Of a DNA stretch of 64,000 nucleotides, positions 32,739-44,352 are shown one piece after another. The notes beneath the pieces are model-generated. The model was not told the origin of the DNA. It did no database searches and saw only the letters and a list, made by a program, of their open reading frames with translations. The translations under genes and the position numbers were made by a program. Source of the stretch: Strongylocentrotus purpuratus (Eukaryota > Echinodermata > Echinoidea > Camarodonta > Strongylocentrotidae); assembly GCF_000002235.5 (NCBI RefSeq), contig NW_022145596.1, positions 879,852 to 943,851 on the forward strand, read 5' to 3'. Within the stretch, counting starts at the first letter, position 1; each line of letters starts with the position of its first letter.

Positions 32739-33670
32739 CACTGTTGGTCATAATGGTGGAATATTTATTTTGACCCCAGTTTAGGGAAGGATTTTAAATA
32801 TTATTTATTTCTAATAGATCTAGATAATGGCATACATTCTCAGATTTTATTGGATATTAATTTGCGAGTGTTTGTTTTGCGTGACTGCTTAATCATATGT
32901 GTGCTACTATGCTAATCAGCTAAGGGACCTACGTCCTTAAGTCATAATTGACAGTAATGAGGATTAATGCCTCACAAAAGGGCACTAATATATAGCTGAT
33001 CGACACGATTTTTATCCTGGGGCCTCACAGTAACGAGGCCATTGCTTAGCCCCTAAATCATGACTGTACGCAGTGTTTGCTAGGGTACGCGGCCCCTTCC
33101 ACAAATCCCCCAAAACGAAGAAAATGCAATAAATTGTCAAAAATTCATTACATTTTCCCCCGGCCCCCAAAAGGAAAAATTCCTCTGTAGGGCCATGCAT
33201 TATGGTTCAAGGCATGGCCACACAGAGGAATTTTTCCTGTTGGGGGCCGGGGGAAAATGCAATGAATTTTTGACAATTTATTGCATTTTCTTCGTTTTGA
33301 GGGATTTGTGGGGGCGGCTGCGTACCCTAGCAAACACTGCGTACAGTCATGATTCAGGGGCTAAGCAATGGCCTCGTTACTGTGAGGCCCCAGGATAAAA
33401 ATCGTGTCGATCAGCTATATAAGTGCCCTTTTGTGAGGCATTAATCCTCATTACTGTCAATTATGATTTAAGGACGTAGGTTCCCTAGCTGATTAGCATA
33501 GTAACACAAATATGATTTAGCAGTCACGCAAAACAAACACTCGCAGATTAATATTCAATAAAATCTGAGAATGTATGCCATTATCTAGATCTATTAGAAA
33601 TAAATAATTTTTTTAAATCCCTCCCTAAACTGGGGTAAAAATAAATATTCCACCATTATGACCAACAGTG
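32739..33670. mobile_element. fold-back Tc1/mariner-like element, 0.93 kb
   Basis: CACTGTTGGTCATAATGGTG at the left recurs inverted at the right (CACCATTATGACCAACAGTG), flanked by TA on both sides (32737-32738, 33671-33672). The two halves are near-exact inverses around an axis near 33204, sharing TGACTGTACGCAGTGTTTGC and GTCCTTAAGTCATAATTGAC. The TA duplication and CACTGTTGG ends suggest Tc1/mariner. No transposase; matching frames in the two arms are mirror artefacts. Confidence 0.9.
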
Positions 33671-33672
33671 TA

Positions 33673-34526
33673 CTTGGGCATATAATAGATGAAAGGATAC
33701 CTTAAAAAAAAGCTTGTGAAACAGAAGGCACCTGAACATATCATATGGAATTATGATAACAAACATTTTTTAATGTGTATTTAAGTATAACCAACGTATT
33801 AAGTGATTTCGGAAGAAACCTTTTAGCCGAATAATAAAAAATATATATTTAGGCATAATAATTATAAAGAATCATTTAGGCATTAATACTAGCATCAGGG
33901 ACTGACACCCCCCCCCCCCCCAAAAAAAAAAAGAGGAAAAAGAAAGGCAAATGCTCCTTAACAAACGATTTTAGGACAAGAAGCAGTGAAAAATTCTTTT
34001 CTCGGCAGTATTAATTGTACTTGAAACAGAGCATTCCATTTCTATATACCTGAGATCAATAGGTAACCTGTCAGAATAAATAGATAAAATTAATCAAGAA
34101 AAATATATATCTGAATGGAGCATCTATATATATGGTGAAGCTCGGGTGTCTTTATTGACCACTAAGTGATTGTTTTGGGGAATGCAGACCAGCGAGGTGA
34201 AACTAAGGCGCTCTAAGAATGTATTCTATTTTTCTTAAAACGCGATGGGATTCTTTAAATAGACTTGAATGTGAAAGATCTTTGAGAGTATGAGAGAGTT
34301 CATGTCTCATTGTTCTTCAAAGCCTTTTTCATGTTGAGAAAAGAAATTGACATGTTATCTTAATGTGTGTAATGGCGATGCACAGCGGTAAAACCAGATT
34401 CATTGTGAACTACCAATTTGAAGGAGCACTCGATATGTATAATGTTGTGTGTAAAAACAGCTAGTGCTCCCCCGGTTCTCTGTCTCTCTGTCTGTCTCTC
34501 TTTCTCTCTGTCTGTCTCCCCCCCCC

Positions 34527-34568
<42 letters not shown>

Positions 34569-35320
34569 TCCCTCTCTCTTACCTACCCCCGCTTTACCAC
34601 ATCCCATTTTCCGTTCACTTGTCTTTTCTTCAATTTACTCCTCTCTTAAACTTGTCATTGTTTCTCCGATATGATTTTGCTCTACGAATTGACATCTTAT
34701 CGATGCATTTTACAATATACTCAATCTGATTCATCCTATGACACTGTCAGCTAATGTCGTAGAGCTCTGCCAGCTATCTCTCTACCAACATCATTATTCT
34801 GCCCGAGAGCCGTCCGAGATTGGTGGAGACAACTTCAATCTGCTACTTGTTTATCACTGCCTCCAGTTTTCATATGCTTTGATTGTTTTGGCTTTTCATA
34901 CCAAGAAGATCACCACTTATGTGACATTGCTATATACATTATATCAGAATGCCCCTTCACGTCTCCTCTTCCTTTCTATCAATTATTTCAATTAAATTCT
35001 CTCCTTTGCTCTTTCTACACCCTTGTTCATCCTCTCGCCCAGTCTCCCCTTTCTATTTTCTCGTTCATTATCTATTTGTGTCTTCAAGTCTATCTCACTT
35101 TCTATGTCTAAGTTTAATTTTTTCTTTAAATCTATATGTCGTCTTTTCATCTCTCTTTTGCCGCCTTCTCCCATTCTATTCTAGTGTTTACGTATTTTAT
35201 CTCTTTAATTATATTTCCATTTTGCCCATTCTAAAGCCACCGTGGCAATCTCAACTATTTTTTCCTCATTCTATATTACGGCCTACTTAAATCCGTCTCA
35301 TTTGTATTGATCTCTTCACT
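33673..35320. other. non-coding stretch
   Basis: No gene recognised. A CT microsatellite (about 34530-34564) and a C run near 33909-33922 are present. Confidence 0.5.
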
Positions 35321-35321
35321 T

Positions 35322-35595
35322 CAATTCAATTCAATTCAATTTATTCAACCAATCCTTAGAAATAACTTACAATCACACTGGTACTGGTAAATTTACAATA
35401 TAATGACATGTTATATAATTATGGAACACTGAGAAGCAAAGCTTGTAAATGGGGCCCATTAACATACAGTAAAATACATACAATTACAAAAAAACATATA
35501 TGTATATTTTATGCTATTATAAAACAGTTTCAAATATCTTGCAAACACACTCAGTCATACTCACACATAATGCAATGCACATGAAAGCATTCTAT

Positions 35596-35642
<47 letters not shown>

Positions 35643-36083
35643 GGGAGAGAAAGAGAAGAAGAGAGAAGAATATCAAAAAGAAAAAGGGAAAGAAAAAGAA
35701 GAAGAAGAGGAAGCACATGAAGAATGCAAAACATGAGATGAAAACTTATAGTTCTACCCAATTTTACAAAATGCATAAATAGTTCTTTTTTACACATAAC
35801 TTTAAATCTTGACAAAGCTGAAATTGATCTTATGTCCTCATTTAAGTCATTCCATTTGCTTATTCCCACATTTCGAAAAGATTTCAATGCAGGGGTTGTA
35901 CGTAAAGGGGGTTTGTCTGATAAACTTGCTTTGACTTGTGTTATGGAAATGAACAGAATTACTAACAAATATGCTTTGAAAAATGACGTCGAGTCTTTCT
36001 TTCTTACTTACTTTATTTTTTATTTGTTCCATTCTTATATTAATTTTTACATTCCCGCTACATAAACCTGATGACAACAACAC
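35322..36083 (-). mobile_element. 5'-truncated LINE, - strand, with RT C-terminus and 3' tail
   Basis: Read on the - strand: SNSVHFHNTSQSKFIRQ, then after a frame change PPLRTTPALKSFRNVGISKW, NDLNEDIRSISALSRFKVM. The pattern R--G---WN-L--DIR---S---FK is the usual end of LINE polyproteins. It is followed by a GA/CT array (35600-35660) and a 3' region ending in ATTGA units at 35322-35345. Truncated and frameshifted. Confidence 0.8.
35600..35660 (+). repeat. GA microsatellite
   Basis: GA units with GGGA interruptions, inside the LINE fragment 35322-36083. Confidence 0.9.
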
Positions 36084-36439
36084 AATACTTTGACGGTCAC
36101 AACATTATGGTGAAACAAAATAATGAAAACAACAACCAATATATGAGGATTGCTTAAAAAAAAAATTAAAAAAAATGTTTCTTTCTATTAATTAACCTCC
36201 ATGGTTCCTGATGATATAATTATGCTTTCATTTTACTTCAACGTTGTCTCTTTACCTACCTTCTCTCTCCCAATCTTTCTTTGTTTGTTCTACTTTTCCT
36301 CCTAAATCCACTTCTTTTTAATTATGGACCCCTGTTTTGCTTCTCCTCATCACCCTTCTCTTATGTACTCAGGAGGAGTTATCTGGAACTCGAATTTAAC
36401 ATCTATTTCTACATTTAAATACCTTTATAAAAAGAATGT

Positions 36440-36826
36440 ACTTTCATTAATGTTCTAAACAACCAATATCTCCATGGATGTGTGTAAATATTTGTTACCC
36501 ACTTTAGTTAATACAAGTTTGTTTGTTTTTTGTTTGTTATTTACTTTGTTTCAAATCATTCTTTTTGTGATTCTGGGTAAACCTTTGAATGTAAATCCAT
36601 GTGTCTAGTCGCTGGTTATTTTATAAAATGTTACATTATTTAATATCCATGGAATCTATTCATGTTTTGCATATTTCAATGATATTTGTATTTCATTGAT
36701 ATTTTGTATTTCATTGTTTGTATTTTACCATGTATGTATATATACAAGACCAATATGAAAAACAGCCTTGGTTGATATTGTCATCCTGAATAAATATTTT
36801 TTAATAAATAAATAAATAAATAAAAT
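36440..36826 (+). mobile_element. LINE-type 3' UTR with AATA tail
   Basis: TATACAAGACCAATATGAAA, AACAGCCTTGGTTGATATTG, TCATCCTGAATAAATATTTT, then AATA/AAAT units to 36826. The CATCCTGAATAAATAAATAA ending is typical of LINE tails. The left boundary is uncertain. Confidence 0.55.
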
Positions 36827-36848
36827 CCTTTATTTATCTTGTTACCCC

Positions 36849-36852
<4 letters not shown>

Positions 36853-36900
<48 letters not shown>
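36853..36900. repeat. CT microsatellite
   Basis: About 24 CT units. Confidence 0.95.
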
Positions 36901-36904
<4 letters not shown>

Positions 36905-39900
36905 GTCTGTCCTCTCCCTCTCTCACCCATTCAATCTGTTCTTCCGCAACTACCCCATATCTATCTGTCTTCCACCGTTTAGTGCTTGCATCTTTCATCT
37001 CATTCTCTTCTCCTCCCGTCTCCTCACTGTCGATGGACTGAGTCATACGTCACGAGTCCGCTCTGGGATGATCATAATCAGCAATCCTCCTTGCTATTCA
37101 AATTAGATTTGCTCCCGTTGTCCATAGCAACGCGCAAATATCTCAAATCGTCGAAGCGTGTATGTATACCCGCCTAAACCAAGTAGCGAGATGATGCGAG
37201 CCAAGCCAAGCTAGCTCTATACCCAGTCTTCTGCCCAGGCTTTTATAAGCATCAATGGAGCAGACACCGTACGTGTTATCATTCTCAAGAGATTATTTAA
37301 AGAATCATTAAAAGCATAATATTTTTTGTGCTTCCATTGAATCCTTAATGCTCACTTTTTTCTATTCCGTTGCTTCCGAAATACATTCGCTGCATTATTT
37401 TCTGAAGGTAAACTTCATGTACCTTGAGATTTCCATCAGCAGAGAGAAATAACGAATGATTGATAGTATAACACGAAGTATAACATACAAAGTGGAGATA
37501 ATATTGAAAAGAATATTATGATTTTAATGTGACTTAATCAATAATCTTGATAGATTATGTTAATATTATATAAAATTCATGGACACCTTTATATAGCATA
37601 TCATAAAAAGGTAATAAAAGAATTAAACGGAAATTGACTAACATCTTATTAGAAAATCATATTATGTGCGAATAAGTTTTAAATCGTTCTCCCAGCCATT
37701 CTTATTTAGTTGTAAATTAATTCAGGCAGGAGAGCTCAATGACCATTCGATTGTTTTATAGATCTGGGTGTATTTATTTCAATTGATTCGAAACGTTTAT
37801 TGTATGCTTTGGTAGAAAGTCAAGCGCACGAAGCAGAAAAATCAATGATGCCAAGAAAACTGTTTTTCTTATTACGCCCAATTTATCACAACAGGTGCGT
37901 AGCATTGCTATATTCACATCTAACTCGGATCGAAATCAAAATAGCGTGGGGAAATGTGCAGCTGGCACCTCTCTGGGAAACGACTGGATCGCTGAGGTTA
38001 CTGATAAAAGTGTTCTGGGTGTAAGGGCATACCGTTTTCACCATCATCATCATCACCGGCACCATCACAACCATCACCCATCTAATCCCCTTATTTTCTT
38101 TCTAGCGAACAGAATCGCGTTGCTCCTCACATGCTCTCATGGCCGTCCCTTGCACCGCCGCGTGATTGTTATGGCAATATGACGGCAACGCTTTGCTTGC
38201 TTCAACACAAAGATGCGGACTTGTTTCTCTGCATACAATCGAGAGAATGATAAACGCCAAGTATCGGAGATGAACTAGTCAAACACACAAGTGGGATATG
38301 AAAAGTGGTTGGAGCTACGGGATATCTGGGACTCCTACAGCAGCGGCCATTTTGTGATCGGACTCCGGAGGATTTCTTTTCGGATCCTAGATATTGTTGG
38401 AAAGTAGAACAGGTGGTTATATTAACATCGTCTCGCATCGTGTGAAACTCTTTCTTGAAAGGATTCAAATTCTTCGAAGTGATTTCAGGTGAAAGCCAGT
38501 TTGCCACATAGGTTTTCTTTTACAACGAATCTAGTTGTTTGTATAAGCCATCAATAAATGATAACGACGTCTTTCGAAGCATAGTATCGTCTCACCTTTA
38601 CAGCAGACACGAAGACTAAAAATCAAAAGAGAAACGACAGGCAGATATATATCTATATTCATTTATTATTTAAAAAATATCATACGAGACCAGAAGTGTT
38701 TAACCGTGCTTTAATTTAAATCTGGATACTGGAAGACATTATTTAACTAACTAGATCGCAGCAGAAAGTCTTGTTTCTGCACAAAATGATAAGTTATTCA
38801 AGAGCAAGTGAATAATTAATATCAGTTGCTGGCAATCAGTCGAATTTGCTGTGATACTCTACGCCTTCGTTTCAATCTTACACCTAATCGTTAAAATCAC
38901 AACATCTCGGTCAACATTCTACAGAGGAGGTCTTTCTACATATCATTTTACAACGGAATAAAAAGTGTGTGAATGACCAGTATACAACAAGTATTACAGG
39001 AAATTGATTTCACGGTGGAAGTTGTGAAATAATTCACATTCTCTTCCTCTCTATCAGACAAGCAGGTGGATTATCATCTCTACGCATTTAACTGGTTTGC
39101 TTTCTAGATATAGCAGGTGTATGTCAAGAAGTGAAGACCGTCTACGTCCAACCTGTTTTAAGTCACCTGCCTAGCAACGCTCTCTCTCTCTCTTCATATT
39201 TCATCATCGCCTTGATTACCATTCTAAATCCGTTAAAATGAGAATGAAGACAAGCTCAGACCTTTGATTGCAGTGACAGCCGAGAGAATCTAATACAAAC
39301 AAATTGTTATGGAATACCATTATAGCTCAGGACAACGACAATATCTGAATTTACTTTAGATGTTTTGTATATCTCGGCAATTAATGTTCATGGTATTAAC
39401 GTGCCGTACATTCTAATCGATAAGTTCTTTCAACCAAACGCCTTAAATTGATCCACGAGACAGTTTCAATTAAACTCAAAATATGTGTTGAGAAAAGAGC
39501 GGAAGAACATATCAAATCTAAATTTTGAATACAGTTTGATTTAGCGAATGGTTTTTACAGAAAATTTTACAAAAGTAAGCTTTTCCATAAAGGTCTGCTT
39601 CGTTAAAAATATTTGCACTAATCCATTTGTGCTTCCCTTTATCTTTATGTGTTTGAAATAACCCTTTTAAAATAAAATATTCTGAAGAAGTAAAAGAGCT
39701 TTATATTGGACAGGCTTGCTCATCGATGTATCCAAATCTGGACAAGTTATAACATCCCTACCGACACAATATCAAACAATAAATAATTTGATGAAAGTGC
39801 TTGCTTCACGCATAGTATATGGTAAATATCACGTGGATTGCATATCTAATTTATCAATTCAGAAGAGTAGTGTGATTACCTGACCATGCAGATAGACTGA

Positions 39901-40055
39901 AAAACCCTTGTGATATATGCTTGGCAGTAAGTTGACTGTTCATCCCCAGTAAAGTCCGCCATTTTGGATTCTTTGAATGGAGGATGCTGGCACGGGAGTA
40001 TCAACACTAACCCGCTAGATTCGTCTAGCTTCTTACTAACTGACTGACAGGAATC
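36905..40055 (+). promoter_or_regulatory. upstream region of the CNG channel gene
   Basis: No coding region recognised. Contains TGAGTCATACGTCA (AP-1-like plus CRE-like, about 37039-37052), an RFX X-box-like GTTGTCCATAGCAAC (37117-37131), and a short CAT repeat near 38041-38075. The start exon is preceded by CTAACTGACTGACAG, which could be an acceptor at 40050, so a separate 5' UTR exon is possible. Confidence 0.35.
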
Positions 40056-40289
40056 ATGGAGAAAGAGAACGAAGAAGATAAAGACCAGGGGGTTGAAGAT
40101 GGGAACGTTCAACAGTTCTCAAGTCAACAAGAGTTGGTTCCTAATCAGCATGACGACGGAGGAAGAGGAGGAGGAGAGAGTGATTACTCTGACATGGATG
40201 GGAGTCATCAGGGAGATACAGCTGATGGGGATGAAGATGAGAGGACTAGAAGAATCAGTGCCATGGGAAGGATTGTGGGTACACTACAG
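40056..40289 (+). CDS. cyclic-nucleotide-gated channel alpha-type subunit, first coding exon
   Basis: ATG at 40056 in a good context (gaatcATGG). Encodes 78 residues, MEKENEEDKDQGVEDG onward: acidic, Gly/Ser/Gln-rich and probably disordered, as usual for CNG channel N-termini. It ends RRISAMGRIVGTLQ at a phase-0 donor (CAG/GTGAGT). The end joins the next exon to form the basic amphipathic segment that in vertebrate CNGA2 (RIVRLVGVIR) binds Ca2+/calmodulin. The gene encodes a cation channel of the plasma or ciliary membrane opened by cAMP or cGMP. Membrane and cyclic-nucleotide-binding domains are not in the window. Confidence 0.78.
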
Positions 40290-41636
40290 GTGAGTTTAGA
40301 CACCCCCCCCCCCCGCCTCAATCATTATTTGATTTGATTTGATTCATTTACCTACATCAATACATTTCATAGCAATCAAATGCTATAGTCGTGTGAGTTT
40401 CAATAATTACTGTTTGAAATACAAATTTACGTTAGTGAAAAGGAAATAGGTATTTATACTTATTCAAGAAAGGGTGCCTGAATGGTCAGAAAAAACACCA
40501 GACATTTTGATTGGAACGATCAAATCGAACTAGACAATTGCAACTTTATGAATGGAATTCATATTTAAAGTGCAGGTTTTGGACACAATATTGACCATGT
40601 ATTCTTATTCTGGCTAGTTTAGTTCCTTAATCATTCTCTTATAAAGAAAAATAAATCGGTCCGGAAAATACAGGGAAAGGATACAAGTATCGTGAGAAGT
40701 ATAAACAAAAATAACCTACGATTTAAATTGACAAGTTATGTTGATCATAGTTTATAAACGAGTTAGCCTTTCACAATCAAGTTTCCTTTTGATAATGGTT
40801 TAATTTAATCTTTGTGTTATTTGGGTTGAGAGATTGATATTTTAGAATTGATTCAAATACATGTAAAATCAAAACCATTTTATCAACTGTATTTACTGTA
40901 CCATGCATGTAACAGTCTATCTTGTATTCATAAATCAATGGTTTAGAGCATTGTTTCTTCCGACTATCCAAGCGTTATATATTTATAAAAGGTAAAAAAA
41001 AAAAAAAAAACAGCATTAGTGCATCATTTCATGCACCTGTTCCCCATAGAAATGTTGTTAGTCGAGCATTTATAAGTCATTACATTGGTGGAAAAATCTG
41101 AGTTGCCACAGTTATATTTTGTCATAAGATCAAGACAAAAAATTTACACGTTTTGTGGTGACGTAATTAACCAAAATATGCTATCGAAACATATATGAAA
41201 CTAAATGTGTATCGTAAATGATAAAGAAACTATAAATAAGACTGTGTAATTCGATGTTTGTTGCATTTATCAACTGGTCTGACGGATTTATATTTACGGA
41301 CATTTTCAAATTAGAGAAAATTCAACCAAATCACTTTTCCGAAACATAAAAATCATGCATTCATTCATTTTACTACAGGAGAAAAAAAATTAAGTACATC
41401 GTAAAAACATCACTTTTATGAAACATGTCATATTGTGAATTAATATGCTAAGGGTGAGCTAATGCATGCCACTAAATAAGGATAATACATTCCGACTTAG
41501 CAACCGAAGTGGTTTCTACTTTTATATCCCGCAATCTGAATTAAAAGAGCGATAAAAATAATGAAATGGCCATGAGCGACATGAATTTAATCAACGTTCT
41601 ACCTACGATACTCCATCACCTTAAGACATTGAGATG

Positions 41637-41708
41637 GAGGGAGAAAGAGAGAGAGGGCTCGAGAAAGAGGAAGGAGAGCGGGCTGGAGAGAGAGGGTAGA
41701 GATAGAGG

Positions 41709-41739
<31 letters not shown>

Positions 41740-41780
41740 GGAAAAGGAGAGAAAGGAGAGAGGGACAGAGAAAGAGAAAA
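41637..41780 (+). repeat. GA-rich microsatellite
   Basis: GA and GGGA units on the + strand. Confidence 0.9.
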
Positions 41781-41805
41781 CAAAGATATATATAGATATA
41801 GAAAT

Positions 41806-41960
41806 GCATTTGATTTGATTTGATTTATTGGTTTCTGCATCTTTTTTTTTTTTTCATCATACATTTTCATGAACATAATATGGCTTGATACAATATTCCA
41901 AGTGTATATAATTTTATACAGATAATAAACGATATTAAACAAATATATTGAATTTAAACA
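41806..41960 (-). mobile_element. LINE 3'-end fragment
   Basis: TTTGA units followed by TTTATTGGTTTCTGCATC, the same start as at 47755 (TTTGAG units, then TTTATTGGTTTCACATT). Read on the - strand this is a 3' end with a simple-repeat tail. Confidence 0.5.
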
Positions 41961-42012
41961 AATACATTGAATGCATAGATAGAGAGGGAAAGGGGGAAAG
42001 TAGGTGATAAAG

Positions 42013-42017
<5 letters not shown>

Positions 42018-42072
<55 letters not shown>
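42018..42072 (+). repeat. GA microsatellite
   Basis: About 25 nearly uninterrupted GA units. Confidence 0.95.
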
Positions 42073-42073
<1 letters not shown>

Positions 42074-43096
42074 GAGATATAGACAAACAGACATACAGAG
42101 AGTGGATAGAGATAGAGCTATATAGATAGAGAGATATGTAGTTAGAGAGACAGGGGGTGAAGGGAGATTAAGAGAGAAGGAGAAGGAGAGGAAGGGAGAG
42201 GGTTTTCTAATTTAGTAGATCTCGTAGATAATAGGAATGCATGATGCTATCAAAGACGCGGACTATTAATATTGGATTTTGGAAGTCATTTTGTTCAGGT
42301 GTTCAGTGCTTGTAAAAATCTACCCCATTTATATAAATTGATAATTTCTATTTAAAATTATCTTTTTAATGCATAATTTCACGTTCTTTTTTGTCTTCTT
42401 CATTTTAGTTATTTTTGAACTATTACATATCAATGTATATTTATAAAACTTTGTTTCACGTTTCCTTGTATTTTATTGTAAATATGACAATATAAGTCTT
42501 CGGACTCATGCTTCTTTTGTTCCATTTTTTTAATTGAATTGAATTAATTTACATTTTGAAGATGTAAAAACTTTCTGTAAAACACATTTAGCCAATGATA
42601 ATGTTCACAATTTGTCGATATACCTTATCGAGTAGTTAAGTTTAAATGTTCACAAAACTTGGTTTCAAAATATATTCGTAATCATAGTTTTATTCCCCTT
42701 CCAAAGTTAGTTTATTCCGTGTTTTAAAACATGTTATGCAATTTTCTACCTTATTATCAGATTTTTTTCTTTTAATGTGTCTACATAATGGTATCGAATT
42801 TTGAAATATTGTGTAAGCTAACGAAGATCTGAAGGGGGTATTTTCCCTGTTTTTGCAAACCAGATCATGAAGCATTAATTGAATGATGAAGTAAGGTAAT
42901 AAAAAACAAACATAGTTGGGCTTTTAAATACGCAATTTTGTTGCATTTATAAGTTACACAACACAGAGACGAAGAGGCTCAAGAAAGCATTGCACCTACG
43001 TACAGAAAACGATTTAAACTCTGAATATTCAAAGGTCAAGGGCTTTCATCGATTACTAGTGAGAACTTCCTTCAGAAATAAAGAGAGTGACATTAA

Positions 43097-43305
43097 GTAA
43101 GAGAGAGATAGAAAGAGAGAGTAAGAGAGAGAGAGAGAGAGAGAGATAGAACAGAAAGAGAGAGAGAGAGTGAAAGAGCGAAAGAGAAAGAGAATGAGAA
43201 AGAAAAAGAAATAGAAAAAGAAAAAGAAAGAAATATATTTTATATCAAAACAGAGAGGGATAAGGGAGAAGGCACGGGGATGCTTAAGTATAAGAAGAAA
43301 TGAGC

Positions 43306-43350
<45 letters not shown>

Positions 43351-43460
43351 AGGAGAGAGAAATAGCGGGTATGGATATAAACAAGAGTTGGGGCAGAGAG
43401 GGAGAGAGGGGAGTGATTAGCAAGAGAGAGAGAGAGAGAGAGAAAGAGGGGGGGGGGGGG
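43097..43460 (+). repeat. GA-rich microsatellite cluster
   Basis: Several GA and GAAA tracts with short interruptions, ending in a G run of about 15 near 43449-43461. Confidence 0.9.
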
Positions 43461-44270
43461 GTGAGAGGGGGAATGATAGATTTCATTGTTAAGAGTGGAC
43501 TGGTAAACATCATATACAAAACGGGCTGTCTTGTGTAAAATACTGAAACACAAACGAGTCAAGACCGAGGATATTAATGTAACCACTTATATGATTATTT
43601 GTGTCAAGCCTTTCGCATCGTTGCTTTCTCTTCTTGGGCTATTAAAAATTTAAATTTAAAAAAGAGCAGAAACTAGAACGCAAAGGAACAAAGATAGAAT
43701 TAAAGTGATACTTGAATAGCAATTCTATTTTTGTTCCAGTGTGCTTCATTTTTGTTGTATGTTCCATTGCAGAGCCCTCAAAGAAAGCAGCGATCTCGAA
43801 AACTAAACAAAAATAAACATACGAGTGGTTGCAGCTACACCGTCGATCTTGCATCTTGACGATAAATAAATATTTATATATATATATCTAATTCGAGCTA
43901 CTGCATGGGACGGAGACAATTAAAGTAACACAAGGACGCTAGACGTAATTTATATTTTAAAAAAGACCAGAAATGTTTAACTATTCTTGGTAACCAGTGA
44001 ATTTTTCTGTCTCGTGCCTTTTATTTACCATATCGATATAAAAAGATATTATCCGTACGAAAACATCACTTGACAAAGACTTACAGCCGAATTTACCATC
44101 TCTTAATTTGTTTATATTGTAATGAAGTGATTAGTTAATACGTTTATTTGTTTTATTTATTAATTATTTATAGCGTCATGCGTCAAGATTATCGGAGAGA
44201 AGAATAAGCAGAGTATGGATAATAGTGACAGAGTGAGAAAACTGATGATTTTGTCAGGAGAACAGATATA

Positions 44271-44286
44271 GATAGATAGAGAGAGG

Positions 44287-44341
<55 letters not shown>

Positions 44342-44352
44342 GGAGAGAGAGC
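44271..44352 (+). repeat. GATA/GA microsatellite
   Basis: Short GATA units passing into a GA tract. Confidence 0.9.

Noticed and set aside
33012-33398. Two near-identical proteins on opposite strands
   Set aside because: Mirror images produced by the fold-back element 32739-33670.
34738-34995. 85-residue frame beginning MTLSANVVELCQL
   Set aside because: No recognisable family, no splice-site support and no neighbour exons.
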